From assembly GCA_024803745.1 (NCBI GenBank), contig JANJXV010000100.1:1116001-1180000 (forward strand): a stretch of DNA of 64,000 nucleotides. The letters are read 5' to 3'. The DNA is from Megascapheus bottae. Taxonomy: Eukaryota; Chordata; Mammalia; Rodentia; Geomyidae. Below, piece after piece: positions 22,131-33,738 of this stretch (its first letter is position 1; the number at the start of each line of letters is the position of its first letter). The notes below the pieces were generated by a model that saw nothing but the letters and a program-made list of their open reading frames with translations, did not search any database and had not been told where the DNA came from. A program made the position numbers and the translations under genes.

Positions 22131-23597
22131 GACCTTTCTGATGAAAACTTTAAAACCCTAAAAAAGGAAATTAAAGCAGAACTAAGGAAATGGAAAAACC
22201 TCCCATGCTCCAGGATTGGAAGAATCAACATTGTGAAAATGACAATCTTGCCAAGGGCTATCTACAAATTCAATGCAGTACCCATCAATATCCCAATGGC
22301 ATTCTTTAAAGAAATAGAAGAAGCAATTCAAAATTTCATATGGAATAATAAAAGACCCCGTATAGCAAAAACACTTCTTAGCAGAAAGAACAGCGCTGGA
22401 GGAATTTCAATTCCAAACTTTAGACTCTATTACGGAGCTATAATTCTCAAAACAGCTTGGTACTGGCACAGGAACAGGCCTGAAGACCAATGGAATAGAA
22501 CTGAGGACCCAGATATTAAACCACAGACCTATGGCCACCTAATCTTTGACAAGGGAGCCAAAGAAATAGAATGGAAGAAAGACAGCCTCTTCAACAAGTT
22601 GTGCTGGCAGAACTGGTTAAGCACCTGCAGAAAACCAAAGCTGGATCCTTCTTTGTCACCTTGCACTAGAATTAACTCCAAATGGATCAAAGACCTGGAG
22701 GTAAAAGCTGACACACTGAAAACTTTACAGGAAGGATTAGGAGATACACTAGGCCTCCTTGGCACAGGTTGAAACTTTCTTAATAAGGACCAAGAATCAC
22801 AACAAATCAGAGAAAGGCTGGGTAAGTGGGACTGCATTAAACTGGGGAGCTTTTGTATGGCAAAGGACATAGGTAGTAAACTAATCAGGAAGCCTACAGA
22901 GTGGGAGAAGATCTTCACCAACCAAACAACAGACAAAGGTCTCATATCTAAAATATATCAACAACTCAAAAAATTGAATCACTCCAAAACTAATCTCCAA
23001 AGTAACAACCATCCCATTAAAAAATGGGCCAAAGACTTAAAGAGAGTCTTCTCTGAAAAAGAAACAACAATGGCCTATAGACACATGAAGAAATGCTCAA
23101 CATCTCTGGTCATAAAAGAAATGCAAATCAAAACAACTCTAAGATTCCACCTCACTCCAGTTAGAATGGCCCGGATCAGGAAAACGAATAATAACAAATG
23201 CTGGAGGGGATATGGCCAGGAGGGATCACTATTACACTGTTGGTGGCAGTGCGAACTCATTCAACCACTATGGAAAGCAGTGTGGCAGTGCCTCAAAAGG
23301 CTAAACATAGAACTCCCCTATGACCCAGCAATTCCACCACTTGGCATTTACCCAACCACCCAGAAACAAGGACATACTAAATCCACTAGCACAACAATGC
23401 TCATTGCAGCACTATTCACCATAGCAAAGATATGGAACCAACCTAGATGTCCCTCAGTTGATGAGTGGATCAACAAGTTGTGGTATTTGTACACAATGGA
23501 ATTCTATGCTGCTGTCAGAAAGAACGACATCGCCCCATTTGTTAGGAAATGGAAAGACTTAGAAAAAATCATATTTAGTGAAGTAAGCCAGACTTAA
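21879..23597 (+). pseudogene. 5' UTR-ORF2 fusion frame; L1 ORF2 C-terminal remnant with two stops
   Basis: One frame runs from an ATG at 21879 through 84 codons of 5' UTR sequence, crosses the junction at 22130/22131 exactly at a codon boundary, and enters ORF2 at a [13 protein letters not shown] segment. It contains [32 protein letters not shown] and [10 protein letters not shown] blocks typical of the region C-terminal to the L1 reverse transcriptase. TGA at 22770-22772 interrupts it where copy 2 reads CGA, a CpG-type change. The same frame then runs to TAA at 23595-23597, where copy 2 reads CAA. The C-terminal cysteine motif is damaged: CWRGYG instead of CWRGCG near 23200. No endonuclease or catalytic reverse transcriptase residues remain, so no activity is expected. 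Confidence 0.9.
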
Positions 23598-24042
23598 AGG
23601 AACTTAGGCTCAATGGTTTCCCTCATTCGTCATAATCATTAGAAACCTTGGGCTCTACTAGCAGAGATCTGCAATAGAGCAAAATCTTGATACATAAGGC
23701 CATATAGTATGAAGCTAATTGAAAGGACCTCCAGGATATTGAAACAAAAGCCATATAATGAATGATTGTTGTCCTTAATGTATTATGTTGTCTCTCATCT
23801 TTGCTGTCCCTTGGTTATCTCATATTGTTACAGTATCTCACTTTGTTATCTGTTATATTGAATTTAGTTGTACTTGGTTATTTGAAATTTGATAAGGAAG
23901 GGGGGAAAACCAAGAGGGGTGGGGGGTGTGCGTGGTAGGGTAATGGGTACCAAGACATGTGAAAGGGTATCAGTGTATGTGAATTAATGTACCTTCTATC
24001 TGGCAAATATCATGTAACCCTTTTACTAATTACAATAAAAAA
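23598..24042 (+). mobile_element. L1 3' UTR and poly(A) of copy 1
   Basis: Contains a G-rich strand (about 23897-23940: runs GGGGGG, GGGG, GGGGGG) able to form a G-quadruplex, as is usual for L1 3' UTRs. It ends 'ttactaattacaataaaaaa'. The same terminus recurs at 27107, 37242, 41110 and 44170, and in antisense copies elsewhere. Confidence 0.9.
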
Positions 24043-24044
24043 TT

Positions 24045-25365
24045 TTTTTAAAAAGTTTAATAATTTTTCACTCAAAAAATAAAATTTAACAGTAAAATTT
24101 TGCCTGTCATCTGTGGCCCACTTTTATATGGTAAAAGACTTAAAAGTAAAACAAAGTACATAAAAATATCAGCACGTGCCTTACACATAAATAATATACT
24201 TCTTATTGTTTCCAATAAACATATTATTCAACTGGCTAGTATATGTTTGATACTGATTGCATTCACTGATTGCATTTGTCATCTAACATGGTGAAAATTA
24301 AAATGTGCTGGGACAGATGAACCTTTAAATGAAAGTAATTAACAAAGCGCATTCATGAACACTCATCGCAAACAACCATATATAATTATGTCCTTAAGAA
24401 TTAAAAGCCTTAATCTCATCATTATTTCTTGAGAGTAATATGTAAGAATTTGATTAATACACTCTAAATACTGATTAAGCCATCTACTTCTCTCTGGATT
24501 CAATTCTCGATAACTCACTGTAAGTGAACATCATTAACGCTAATGGTCATTGCTGAAAATATATGTGACTGTTCTTAATATCTTGGCTATCATCATTAGC
24601 ATATTATACAATTCCTCCCACCGGCTTTAGGGATTTGATTTTGTTTTGGCAAAATGGAGAAGTATTTAGCATAATCTGATTACAACTCATACTTGAAATA
24701 ATGAAGATCTCCTTATTTTCCAAAGTTCCATGCTATACTATATACATAGCACAGTTATGAAAAAATTAAAACATAAAAATATCTAAGTACACTGTTTACT
24801 AAGGTGGAAATTAATGAATATTCCTATTTTGAAAAATGAACAATAATCTCTCTATATAGCCTAGTTCCTGAAAACATGAAAAAGTGCAATTGACAAAATC
24901 TATGTACCAAACTTAAATCAGTTACTTTAACCTAGATGGCAAAGGAGTACTTCATTTTTTTCTGTATTATTACAAGATACATTTTACTTGCTTAACTTTG
25001 ATTAAATATAAAAAGAATACCGCTCAGTGCCCCAATTTCAAGATAAGAAGCCTTTAGTGTCTACTTATCATATTTGGGGAAGTTAGGTATTCTAATTCTT
25101 ACAACACTTAAAGACAAACAACAGTATCTTCATTTTTCAGACTGAGAAAAACAAAAGCAGATCCAGAACCGGTCTCAACTACCATTCCCTAAGCCATATA
25201 GCAGACACTAAGTAGACCCTGTCTGATGCTAAAGCATGATTACACAATATTCCTTCAATAAGCCTATCTTGATATGTTCACAGAATAATCTCACAACTGC
25301 AAATATCAAAGGACTAAGTACTATAGGCCTTGTACTTTAATGAGACACTATATCTTTTTTATGTT
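24045..25365. other. No feature recognised
   Basis: Strongly AT-rich sequence with no frame above 64 codons and no repeat end that I can name. Confidence 0.5.
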
Positions 25366-25369
25366 TCTT

Positions 25370-25925
25370 TTTAATTCTAAAGGTGATATCCAAAGGGATT
25401 ATTAATTATATAATTCACTTCAAACATAGTGTCAAACATAGTGTCTAGTGAGTATCATTGCTGAATTAGGTCTCCCTTTGTTCTACCAGTTTTGTGATTT
25501 TCCATCTTCTCCCCTAATCACTTACAAGACAAACGGTAGAGAAATCAAAAACAGAGACAAAAGGGAAAAATCAGAAGAAAAAAAGAACTACAAACAGTAT
25601 AATAAAAAGAAAACCTCTTGTTTTCATTTCTTGGAGTTCAGTCCATAAGCAGCAACATTCTCTATGATCATATGCACAAAATTACTGAGCCCTTGTGATC
25701 CTCTCCTAAGAATATCCTCCTTTGGTCTCCCTGTGTGAATGCTTTAGAGTCCTGACCAAAGTATAATATTTTGTCTTTTACTATTCATAAAGTTTACATG
25801 TAGATTTATAGGCACATTCTAATTATTACAAGTGAGGAAAATCATGCACCCTATGTTTCTTTTGGTCTGGCTTACTTCATTTAATATAATTTTTTCCAAG
25901 TCTTTCTATTTCCATATGAATAGGG
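25370..25925 (-). mobile_element. Older L1 3' end
   Basis: Antisense 3' UTR of the same older subfamily as 9838 and 28370 ('ctcctaagaatatcctcctt', 'attattacaagtgaggaaaa'), ending upstream with the antisense of LSEVSQ ('cttacttcatttaatataat'). It contains a short tandem duplication 'caaacatagtgt' x2 near 25423-25446. Confidence 0.75.
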
Positions 25926-25929
25926 CAAT

Positions 25930-26560
25930 GAGACACTGCCTCTTGAAAAAGTAGTGAGACCTAATATACTGACATGCATATAATACTGGGTGACTAGGTC
26001 AAAGTGGACAGTCACAACATTCCCTTCACCATTAATCTGTGGGCACTCAGCAGCATTGCTTGGACGAATGACATCAGTCCCTAGTGAAATATAAATGTAT
26101 CATTGCCTCCTAGTATTAAAATGTGTTTGCCGGGACTGTGTGAAGGTACTTTCATCTATTTCATGCAAAGAATAAGCCATGAAACATTTTTCTTCATTTA
26201 GTGCACATATACCATTGTAAGCTCTAAGCTTTATTATTCCCTTTGTCACTAAGAGAAAACCTATAAACTGTCTGGTTAGGAAAAGTGTTTTGCAGGTCGT
26301 CATACAACAAAAGAGATCACTGGCAAATTTGGCAGTTAATTGCCTCTGATTTCCAGAAGAAGCCACATGCTGACAATGATACAAATTGCCTTAGAAAACT
26401 ACTTCTAAATAGAAGATATCAGACCAGAACATAAACCCAAATGAAGTGGATATCTTTACATGCTTCCCTAATCATTTTCATTCACAAGGAAGAAACTGAC
26501 TGTTTTTTGTATAGTGAGAATTGGTGTCAAAATAATCACATTTGTTAGATCATTTTTGTG
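25930..26560. other. No feature recognised
   Basis: A 94-codon minus frame (26100-26384) has no recognisable domain. No repeat boundary seen. Confidence 0.45.
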
Positions 26561-26575
26561 GTATATAATAGGCTT

Positions 26576-26771
26576 TTTTTTTGCTAGTCCTGGCGCTTGC
26601 ACTTGGGGCCTGAGCACTGTCCTTGGGCTTTCCTCAAAGCTAACACTCTACCACATCAACCACAGTACCACTTCTGGATTTTTCTGTGTATGTGGTATTG
26701 AGGAATCAACTCCAGGGCTTCTTCAAGAATGCTAGGCAAGCACTCTACCACTAGGCCACATTCCCAACCCC
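26576..26771 (-). mobile_element. IDL-Geo SINE
   Basis: Antisense dimer from 'tttttgctagtcctggcgct' to 'ggccacattcccaacccc'. Probable target-site duplication TATAATAGGCTTT (about 26563-26575) against TATTATAGGCTTT (about 26772-26784). Confidence 0.9.
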
Positions 26772-27106
26772 TATTATAGGCTTTTATGCCAGAATCTATA
26801 TTATGGTTCCATACTCATAAAATAATTAATTTAAAATGCTTTGGACTCCAAAGAGAACTTTTCAGAGATTACATCTAGTTGAATGAGCCACTCAATCAGA
26901 AATGAAACACAAAATTAGTTGGCCCATAGTTTTCCCAAAAATATGATACTATAGTTCTAATTTAATTTTTTATTAGTCAAACTTATGAACATACATTCAA
27001 AAAGTTTTACTACTAATGAGCCACTAATTCATACAAAAAACAAATGATTCTATTGTATTTGACCTAGTCTACAATTCATAAATTGTGAATAAAAATTATA
27101 AAATAT

Positions 27107-27267
27107 CTGAAATAGGACAGGAAAGGGGGAATACAAGATGAGGGGATCAGGGGAGGGAAACTGGGACAAAAACATGAGAAGGGGTATCAATGTATGTGAA
27201 ATAATGCACCTTCTATCTGGCAAATAGAATGTAACCCTTCTATTAATTATAATAAAAAGGAATATAA
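27107..27267 (+). mobile_element. 5'-truncated young L1 (3' UTR only)
   Basis: About 160 bp of L1 3' UTR, starting just before the G-rich tract and ending 'aataaaaaggaatata'. Exact 19-bp target-site duplication AATAAAAATTATAAAATAT at 27088-27106 and 27268-27286. A textbook short insertion. Confidence 0.95.
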
Positions 27268-27289
27268 AATAAAAATTATAAAATATACA

Positions 27290-27885
27290 ATTTAAGTATA
27301 TAGTTATGAATGAAAAATTATGATAATCTCCATTTATTAATTCATCTACTTATCCAAAGAAATAAATGTTAAAAATCAATTATTAATAAAATAATTCATT
27401 AGGTACTGAATATTTAGGTACTAAATATTTAAGTTTATTAATCAATAATTGTTTTTAATTGCAACTATTAAAGATACCAACTAAAACTGCAAGTTTCAAA
27501 ATAATTTAAAAACTTAGGAACCCATGTACATAAAAGATTTTGATGTCTTTTCAATATTTATTACACTAAAGTCTGACCATTTAATTGGTTAAATGTTATC
27601 AATGTTTCTGCATTTCAAAATCCTAAACATTTTGACAAATGTGCAAGATCATTAGTTGTACTGAAATTTCTTGGAGACACTATGAAATGTGTTCTCCATG
27701 GGATATTAATTAATTCAGAAATAAGTTTCTGTTGATTACCCTCGAGCTAGACATAAATGTTAATAGAAGATCACTGCTTAAGAGATGATGAGATGTATTT
27801 AAATAAAATGGACTGGAAGACTGGTTTTTGTCTTTATTTTTTTAATGCCTCAATTGCCTGGCAATCACAGGGTTCTTTATTTTTT
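27290..27885. other. No feature recognised
   Basis: Very AT-rich, no coding or repeat signature. Confidence 0.5.
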
Positions 27886-27889
27886 CTTT

Positions 27890-28015
27890 TCTTTTAATTG
27901 TATTTTATTGTCAAAATGATATATACAGGGGTTACAGTAACATTCATCAGGTAGTGGGTACATTATTTCTTGAACATTGATACCCATTCCCATGTGTTTA
28001 CTTCATCTATTGCCA
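27890..28015 (-). mobile_element. L1 3' end, older subfamily
   Basis: 'attgtattttattgtcaaaa' then 'ggggttacagtaacattcat' and 'cattgatacccattcccatg' match antisense L1 3' termini also seen at 45715 and 58840. Ends abruptly near 28015. Confidence 0.75.
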
Positions 28016-28369
28016 ACATAGTTAAAAAGTAAAAGCAAGATTCTTAATTTACTCCATTGTATAAATTTCAGGAATACTGTGAAGAAGAACCACAGAATTA
28101 CTCATACCATGGTGGTCAACTTTACTACAGACATCAGAAAAATGTTCTCATAGGAAATGTCACTTAAGCAAACCAGTAGTTGTCATATAGCAAAAGTGGT
28201 ATAGGTAAAACTAGGAAGATAGGTTGGGGAGATAAAGCATGCCAGGTCTATGGGAAGCTCTGAGGCTGGAGAAGGCATAAAAACAGATGAGGCTGAAGGT
28301 AGGTGACTGTAAATGGAATGAACAGGTATGGGAAAGCCCTTGCTATATGAACTCTTAAATATGTGTGTA

Positions 28370-29455
28370 TGTATTTGTAGGGTAATGTGCAGAGGGTTGC
28401 TGTTACATAAGTCAAGTATTGAATACATTTTTAACAGTGTCACCCCTTCCCTTGCTCTCTCCCAGTTTTTCCCTCATCCTCACCTGGTGAGTATCACTGC
28501 TGCAATTCTTTAACCTTTGGTCCCATCCTCTCAAAAACAGATTAACAAAACAAAAACAAACAGCAACAAATTATTTTTTTTGCCAGTCCTGGGCTTGAGC
28601 TCAGAGCCTGAGCCCTGTCCTTGAATTTTCTCAAGACTAAAGTTCTACCACTTGAGCCTCAACACCACTTCTGGCTTTTTTCTATGTATGTGGTACTGAG
28701 GAATCGAACCCGGATCTTCATGCATGCTAGGCAAGCACTCTACCACTAGGCCAAACTCCTGGCCCAACAAATTTTTTAAAATACCCTCTTCTTTCTGCTT
28801 CCTGGAGTTGAATAGATATTATTTTATATGCACATAGCTATTGAATCTTTGTGATCCTCTGCCAAGAATATCCTCCTTTGGTCTCACTGTGTCAATGTCT
28901 GGAGACCTGTATAATTTATCATATCCCAGTGTATTTTTTATCTTGTAATATTGAGTGTGCTTACTTGCAGATTGATAGGCATATGTTAGTTACCACAAAT
29001 AAGAGAAATCAAGCAGTCTGTTTCTTTGGGTTTGGCTTACTTCACTTAATATACAGAAATACAAATACAAAGAACGTTGAGATTCTACCTTACTGGACTT
29101 AAAATGGCCATTATCAAAAAAGTAATAATAACAAATACTGGTAGGGTGTGGCCAAAAGGAACTCTACTACACTACTGGTAAGAATGTGAACTTGTTCAAC
29201 CACTCTGGAAAGCAGTACAGAGGTTCCTCAAAGTTGAAACATTAGAGCTTCCCTATGATCCAGCAATTCTACTTCTGGGCGTTTATCCAATATAACACAA
29301 ACGAGGCACAAGCATATGCACCACAGTATTGATTATCATAGGCAAGATATAGAATCAGATGCCCCTCACTGGATAAATGGGTCACAAAAATCTGGTATGT
29401 ATACAAAATGCAATTCTACTTTTCCATCAGAGAGAATGATTTTGTACCATAGAAA
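28370..29455 (-). mobile_element. L1 with inverted 5' part (twin-priming structure)
   Basis: 28370-29052 is antisense L1 3' UTR plus the antisense of LSEVSQTQ at its upstream end. At 29053 the orientation flips. 29053-29455 is sense L1 ORF2 C-terminus, readable as degraded RFYLTGLKMA, QPLWKA, LPYDPAILLLGVYP and IENDFVP-like blocks. The flip joins sequence just before the LSEVSQ segment to its inverted upstream neighbour with roughly 45 bases missing. This matches the known outcome of twin priming during L1 insertion. The 3' part is itself split by an IDL-Geo copy at 28573-28764. Confidence 0.8.
28573..28764 (-). mobile_element. IDL-Geo SINE inside the L1
   Basis: Antisense full dimer with a well-kept B box (GGAATCGAACC on the plus strand). 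Target-site duplication CAACAAATT at 28564-28572 and 28765-28773. It inserted after the L1, since L1 sequence continues on both sides. Confidence 0.93.
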
Positions 29456-29459
29456 CTCA

Positions 29460-30780
29460 TAAATCAAAACTGAAGCTCTGATCTTTGTCCTGGGTGGCAG
29501 AGGAATGTAGTACAAGTCTTCAAAGTGTGCTGGCAATGAGAAGGAAGGGTTTGGGCAGGAGTTGGTAAAATGTTATGGCATCAAATATGGCTTTACTTTA
29601 CCAAGATGCTTAATCCCATGTAATTACAGGGATATTTTCCTACTACACTAATTGCAGAGAGAGTTATTCTTAAATTTCAAAATCCTTTCATGTATGTAGG
29701 GATATGAACTACATTTACTGTCACAGAATTATTACACACAGATTACTTCTTGCTTTCTAATTTATCAATCATTTTATCATGACAACTTTTGTACAGTTTT
29801 AAGATCTTCAGAATTTCATATCATTACTAATTATGATAAAAAGAAATCATGTATCATGTAACCTTAACCTATAGGTGAGTCTTGACCCCCAGAGGAAACT
29901 AGCTAAGTCCCTTCTCACCTAACTACAAGATTCTCTCCCCATTTCCCTGCCACAGAGTCTCCTAGATCAACGTGATTTGCATGAGTCCTGCTCTTTCCTG
30001 AGATTTATGTATCAGTTCTGTGCCTGCCCTTCAAATGCCTCAAAAAAGGTAAACCCTTCCACACACAGGAACAGAGGGCATCCATGCCTGAATCTAGTCA
30101 CCTCCCACAGCTCCTGTCTTCTCATACAATGTCCTTCTTCTTGTAAACTTGAGTAACTATTATAAACTACTGCCATGTCCATCTGTCCAATGCTGTGATC
30201 CCTATATTCATCCATCTCTAGAAACTTAAGGCAGAATCTATCCACCACAAAGGACATGAGCAGGCAGTCATAAAACTGACAATTGGAGAAAGAAAACAGC
30301 CTGGGAAAATATGTTTGAAAGTGATGAAGTGCTTTACAAATATAAATGAGACCTCTATATTAAGCAAAGTTTCCCTATTTTTACTTGGAAAGTACCCTGC
30401 ACTGCTTTATAGATAATTGAGGCCAACACAATGAACTTGTTTCTTTCTAATGGTTGTTTCTCCCAAGATCATACAATTACTAAGCATAAAAGCGGGGATT
30501 TAAAATGTTTTGTTTGTCTGAACCCCAGGCCTTTATTGCTTCTATTCTGCCATTTTGCTATCATGTACCCCTCCCCCACACTCCTTCCAGAACAAAATGC
30601 AATAAATGATTACTATTTCTATTTAAAGGAATATAAACAATCAAGAAATGATTTTCTTAAAAATAATTTGTCATTATTCTCCTACTATCCACCCAGAAGC
30701 GTAGGAAAATAACCACATACAAAGCTTTTAGGCCTAATTCCTCCATCACCGTCATCTTCTGACAGGTACAAAAAGAAGAT
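29460..30780. other. Mostly anonymous sequence
   Basis: No recognised repeat. The minus frame 30012-30257 (81 codons) has ordinary amino-acid composition but no family resemblance that I can state and no visible splice context, so I do not call a gene. Confidence 0.4.
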
Positions 30781-30783
30781 CTA

Positions 30784-30968
30784 ACACATGAAAGGTCTAA
30801 CACAGACACACACACACACAATAACACAACACATGAAAGGTCTAACACACACACACACACAATAACACAACACATGAAAGGTCTAGCACAGACACACACA
30901 CACACAATAACACAACACATGAAAGGTCTAACACACACACACACACACACACAATAACACAATACATG
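30784..30968. repeat. Four-unit minisatellite with a CA core
   Basis: Units start with ACACATGAAAGGTCTA at 30784, 30829, 30870 and 30915, with a partial fifth (ATACATGG) at 30962; spacings are 45, 41, 45 and 47 bp. Each unit is an 'acacatgaaaggtcta' head, a CA run and an 'aataacaca' end. Units 1 and 3 carry CACAGACACA while units 2 and 4 have pure CA, an alternating higher-order pattern. It yields a Cys/Val-rich minus frame without meaning. Confidence 0.9.
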
Positions 30969-30969
30969 G

Positions 30970-31635
30970 CTACGATTGTTGCCTACTCCACACAGCCTTG
31001 TGAAATTGCTAATTCTCATATAAAGAAGAGGAGGTTTTTCTCTATTCAATCAACACAGAGTGCATGTGCACCAAAAAGAAAGTGTAGTCATAATATTTTA
31101 ACTGGGAAACCACAGATTATGCTGTTACTGTTATAATGTTTAAATGTGTTCATGACACCATTTATTTAGCACTCAACTTGGCCAATGTCTTGGGAAGATG
31201 TTTCAAAAAACAAAGTCCAGTGTGTTAAGAAAGTACTGACAAGTGAACGTGATCGTTACTCACGTGTGCCAGGGTCTGAAGTGTGGACTGTTAGGCCAAG
31301 GGAGGGTCCAGAATGCAGCGCTGGGACAATCCTGTGGCCAGCTTCAATCTGGAAAATAAAAGATGACCACATTATCTTACATTAGCAAATTAAATGCAGA
31401 CATTGCTCATAGTATCAGGAATCAAAGCAAGCTTGTGCTTCTTCTACATAATCTTCAACGTGGAGAAAAGACTTTCGTGTTTATTGTGACATTTACATTC
31501 TACATATGCTTGTATAAAACTAAATGGCAATATAAAGTATTTAGTCATGATTAGTCAGAATAAACAACAATTCAAAACCCAAGTTAGCAAAGTAGAGAAG
31601 CTCTTTCTTCTCAAAAGTCAGCTATGCCTTCTATA
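30970..31635. other. No feature recognised
   Basis: No frame above 66 codons and no repeat identified. Confidence 0.5.
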
Positions 31636-31638
31636 ACT

Positions 31639-31675
<37 letters not shown>
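31639..31675. repeat. (CA)n microsatellite
   Basis: About 36 bp of perfect AC dinucleotide. Confidence 0.95.
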
Positions 31676-31676
<1 letters not shown>

Positions 31677-31679
31677 CAA

Positions 31680-32705
31680 TTGCATGCATTTTGCCTTTCT
31701 AAATTCATACTAATCAGGCAATTTTCCAAATAAGAAAAATTGTAGAAAGAGGAGGAAGCGCTGGATTTTATTTAAGTCACCAGCATCTACTGAGTGTCTA
31801 ATGTCTACTTGGAACCTGGTGCACTTTGAACATATATGTTAACTCAAATGTACACCATCTCTCAAATATGCCCCATGGTTAGCAAGAAGCAGAGATCGGC
31901 CTACCACTTTATTCTGACTTTTTTGATTCCATACCGTTCACTGGTAAACATTTGAGTCTTTCCACATGTGAACTGGCTGCTTCATCACCAGATGGAAAGC
32001 TCACTGAAGAAAGAACTCCTTCCTATCTGCTCCATGCACAGCTGTACCCCCTGCCCTTCATAGGGACCTTCTATGTTGAATATGTACTATCATATGAAGA
32101 GGTTTCCCATACAACTCCCAGCAGCAATGATTCATCAGAACTCAACAATTAAGCAAAAAGCTGTATTCTTTGGGGGTATAGTTTATTACAGCACAACGAG
32201 ACTATTACTAGCAAACAAAAAAAAGCCTCCTATATCAGAGTCCAGAGACCAAGCACGGTTTCTGTTATCCTCTCCCAGTGGACTAGCACAGACCATACTT
32301 AATTTCCCCAGCCATGATGTATGACAACCGACATCAAACACTGTCAGCCAGAGAAGTTTACTTGAGCCCTCTTGTCCAGGGGTCTTGCCCCTGTTAATCA
32401 AATAGGAATAAAACTCCTATGAAACTGACATTATCAAGTCAATCTCTAGCCTCTTCTAAGGCCAAAGTGATAAGGCAATGACCCCATCAGCCTCAAGTGT
32501 GAGTCAATAATTCATTGCACAGAGTCAATACTTCAATGCTAAGAGAATGCAAGGTGAGGGATTTTTGCAAACAGAGTGCCACAACACCATAAAAAAAGAT
32601 GGAGCCTCGTTCTGAAAATATGAGAAAATATCCCTGTGGACAATGGTAGATACCCAGATCTGGAACATAAATGGGGGTTAACAAAAGCCAGAGGTTTATA
32701 AATGG
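31680..32705. other. No feature recognised
   Basis: More balanced composition around 31950-32420, with short overlapping frames (66-83 codons), none with a recognisable domain. Confidence 0.45.
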
Positions 32706-32708
32706 AGG

Positions 32709-32915
32709 CCAGAGGGTTAGAAATTTGGCCTAGTGGTAGAGTGCTTGCCTAATATGAGCCAAGACCCGGATTTGATTCCTCAGTACAACATACACAGAAA
32801 AAAGCCAGAAGTGGTGCTGTGACTCAAGTGGTAGAGCTCTACCTTGAGGAAGCCAAAGGACAGTGCTCAGGTCCTCAGTTAAACCCAGGACTGGCAAAGA
32901 TAAATAAATAAATAA
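32709..32915 (+). mobile_element. IDL-Geo SINE
   Basis: Plus-strand dimer: A box TGGCCTAGTGG at about 32726, degraded B box (GATTTGATTCC), Geo half, then an ATAAATAAATAAATAA tail. A short possible target-site duplication is GAGGCCAGA / AAGGTCAGA, which is weak. Confidence 0.88.
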
Positions 32916-32919
32916 GGTC

Positions 32920-33680
32920 AGATGTGTAAAGAGAAAGGAAAAGAGAGGTGGCAGAGGCATGCAAAGTGAATAAACAACATATGAAGACCTGGAGACACAA
33001 ATTTTCAAAATGTATGCATTTAAATTATCTTTAAACTCTTAGGTGCATCCTTTTGTATTTTATATCAAGAAAAAACAACTCCTTACTTTGGCCAATGCAT
33101 TTTAAATTCCAATCTTAGTCTTATGCTGCTGTTTATCTAATCAAATATATTTATTGAGAGTTACTATGTATTAAACATAACACAGAATACTGTCAATATA
33201 ACTATAAATCTCAGTTCTCACTATTAATGGGGCATTTTATCTAAAACGAATTGGCGCTGTTTTACAAGTTGGGATTATAAAGGAAAGGAAAACTATAAAT
33301 TGGAATAATAGGTTAAGTCGAACTGATGTCATTAAGATTATAATGATCTAAAAGGAGTTAGACAGGTAACAGACGGAGGATAGGAAGAAGACAATGGACA
33401 GCAGTACTGGAAAAGCTTCATTACAGCTTATGAAAGGAACTAGTCGGGGAAACTTGAAGTGCTCCCGGAGTAGAAAGGAAATTAATACTCCTGGGCAGAC
33501 AGCAAAAGAAATGGTAAGGGAGACATCTCATGGTAGAAGGCCTTCTGGAAGAAGGAAAGGAAGAATCCTTAGTTCTTAATGCAAAGTGAGGGTTACAGAG
33601 GGAGTTCTAGAACTATTCAGTTTTTTTGTAAGAACAGCTGTAAGTTTAAGGATATCTGTGAGATAAATTTCTGTCCTGAA
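32920..33680. other. No feature recognised
   Basis: AT-rich, with a purine-leaning stretch near 33360-33600. This is the left flank of composite copy 2 and shows no similarity to the left flank of copy 1. Confidence 0.5.
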
Positions 33681-33738
33681 CATGGTGTTTTCTCATCATC
33701 CAATACGGCACCACAGACACATGCATGTACATGAACAC

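Larger units (their letters stand above)
20142..24042 (+). mobile_element. Composite L1-containing block, copy 1
   Basis: Ordered modules: CT-rich array (20201-20610), spacer (20611-20830), (TC)n plus GATA (20831-20920), spacer (to about 21244), L1 5' UTR (21245-22130), ORF2 C-terminal third (22131-23597), L1 3' UTR and AATAAAAAA tail. A second copy (33681-37420) has the same modules, the same left boundary ('catggtgttttctcatcatc') and the same right boundary at the L1 tail, with unrelated flanks outside. About 10 differences in the 220-bp spacer give roughly 4-5% divergence by eye. No convincing target-site duplication was found for either copy. It may be a composite retroelement or a duplicated locus. 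Confidence 0.75.

Noticed and set aside
22857..23597. 246-codon frame, and the 347-codon frame at 35943-36986, as host genes
   Set aside because: Both are L1 ORF2 C-terminal sequence, without upstream endonuclease or reverse transcriptase domains.
20100..24070. Target-site duplication for composite copy 1
   Set aside because: I compared the flanks 20020-20141 and 24043-24110 by eye and found no convincing direct repeat. The same holds for copy 2.
30784..30968. CRISPR-like array (regular repeats with spacers)
   Set aside because: The unit is contiguous with a CA core and no unique spacers; the genome is mammalian.
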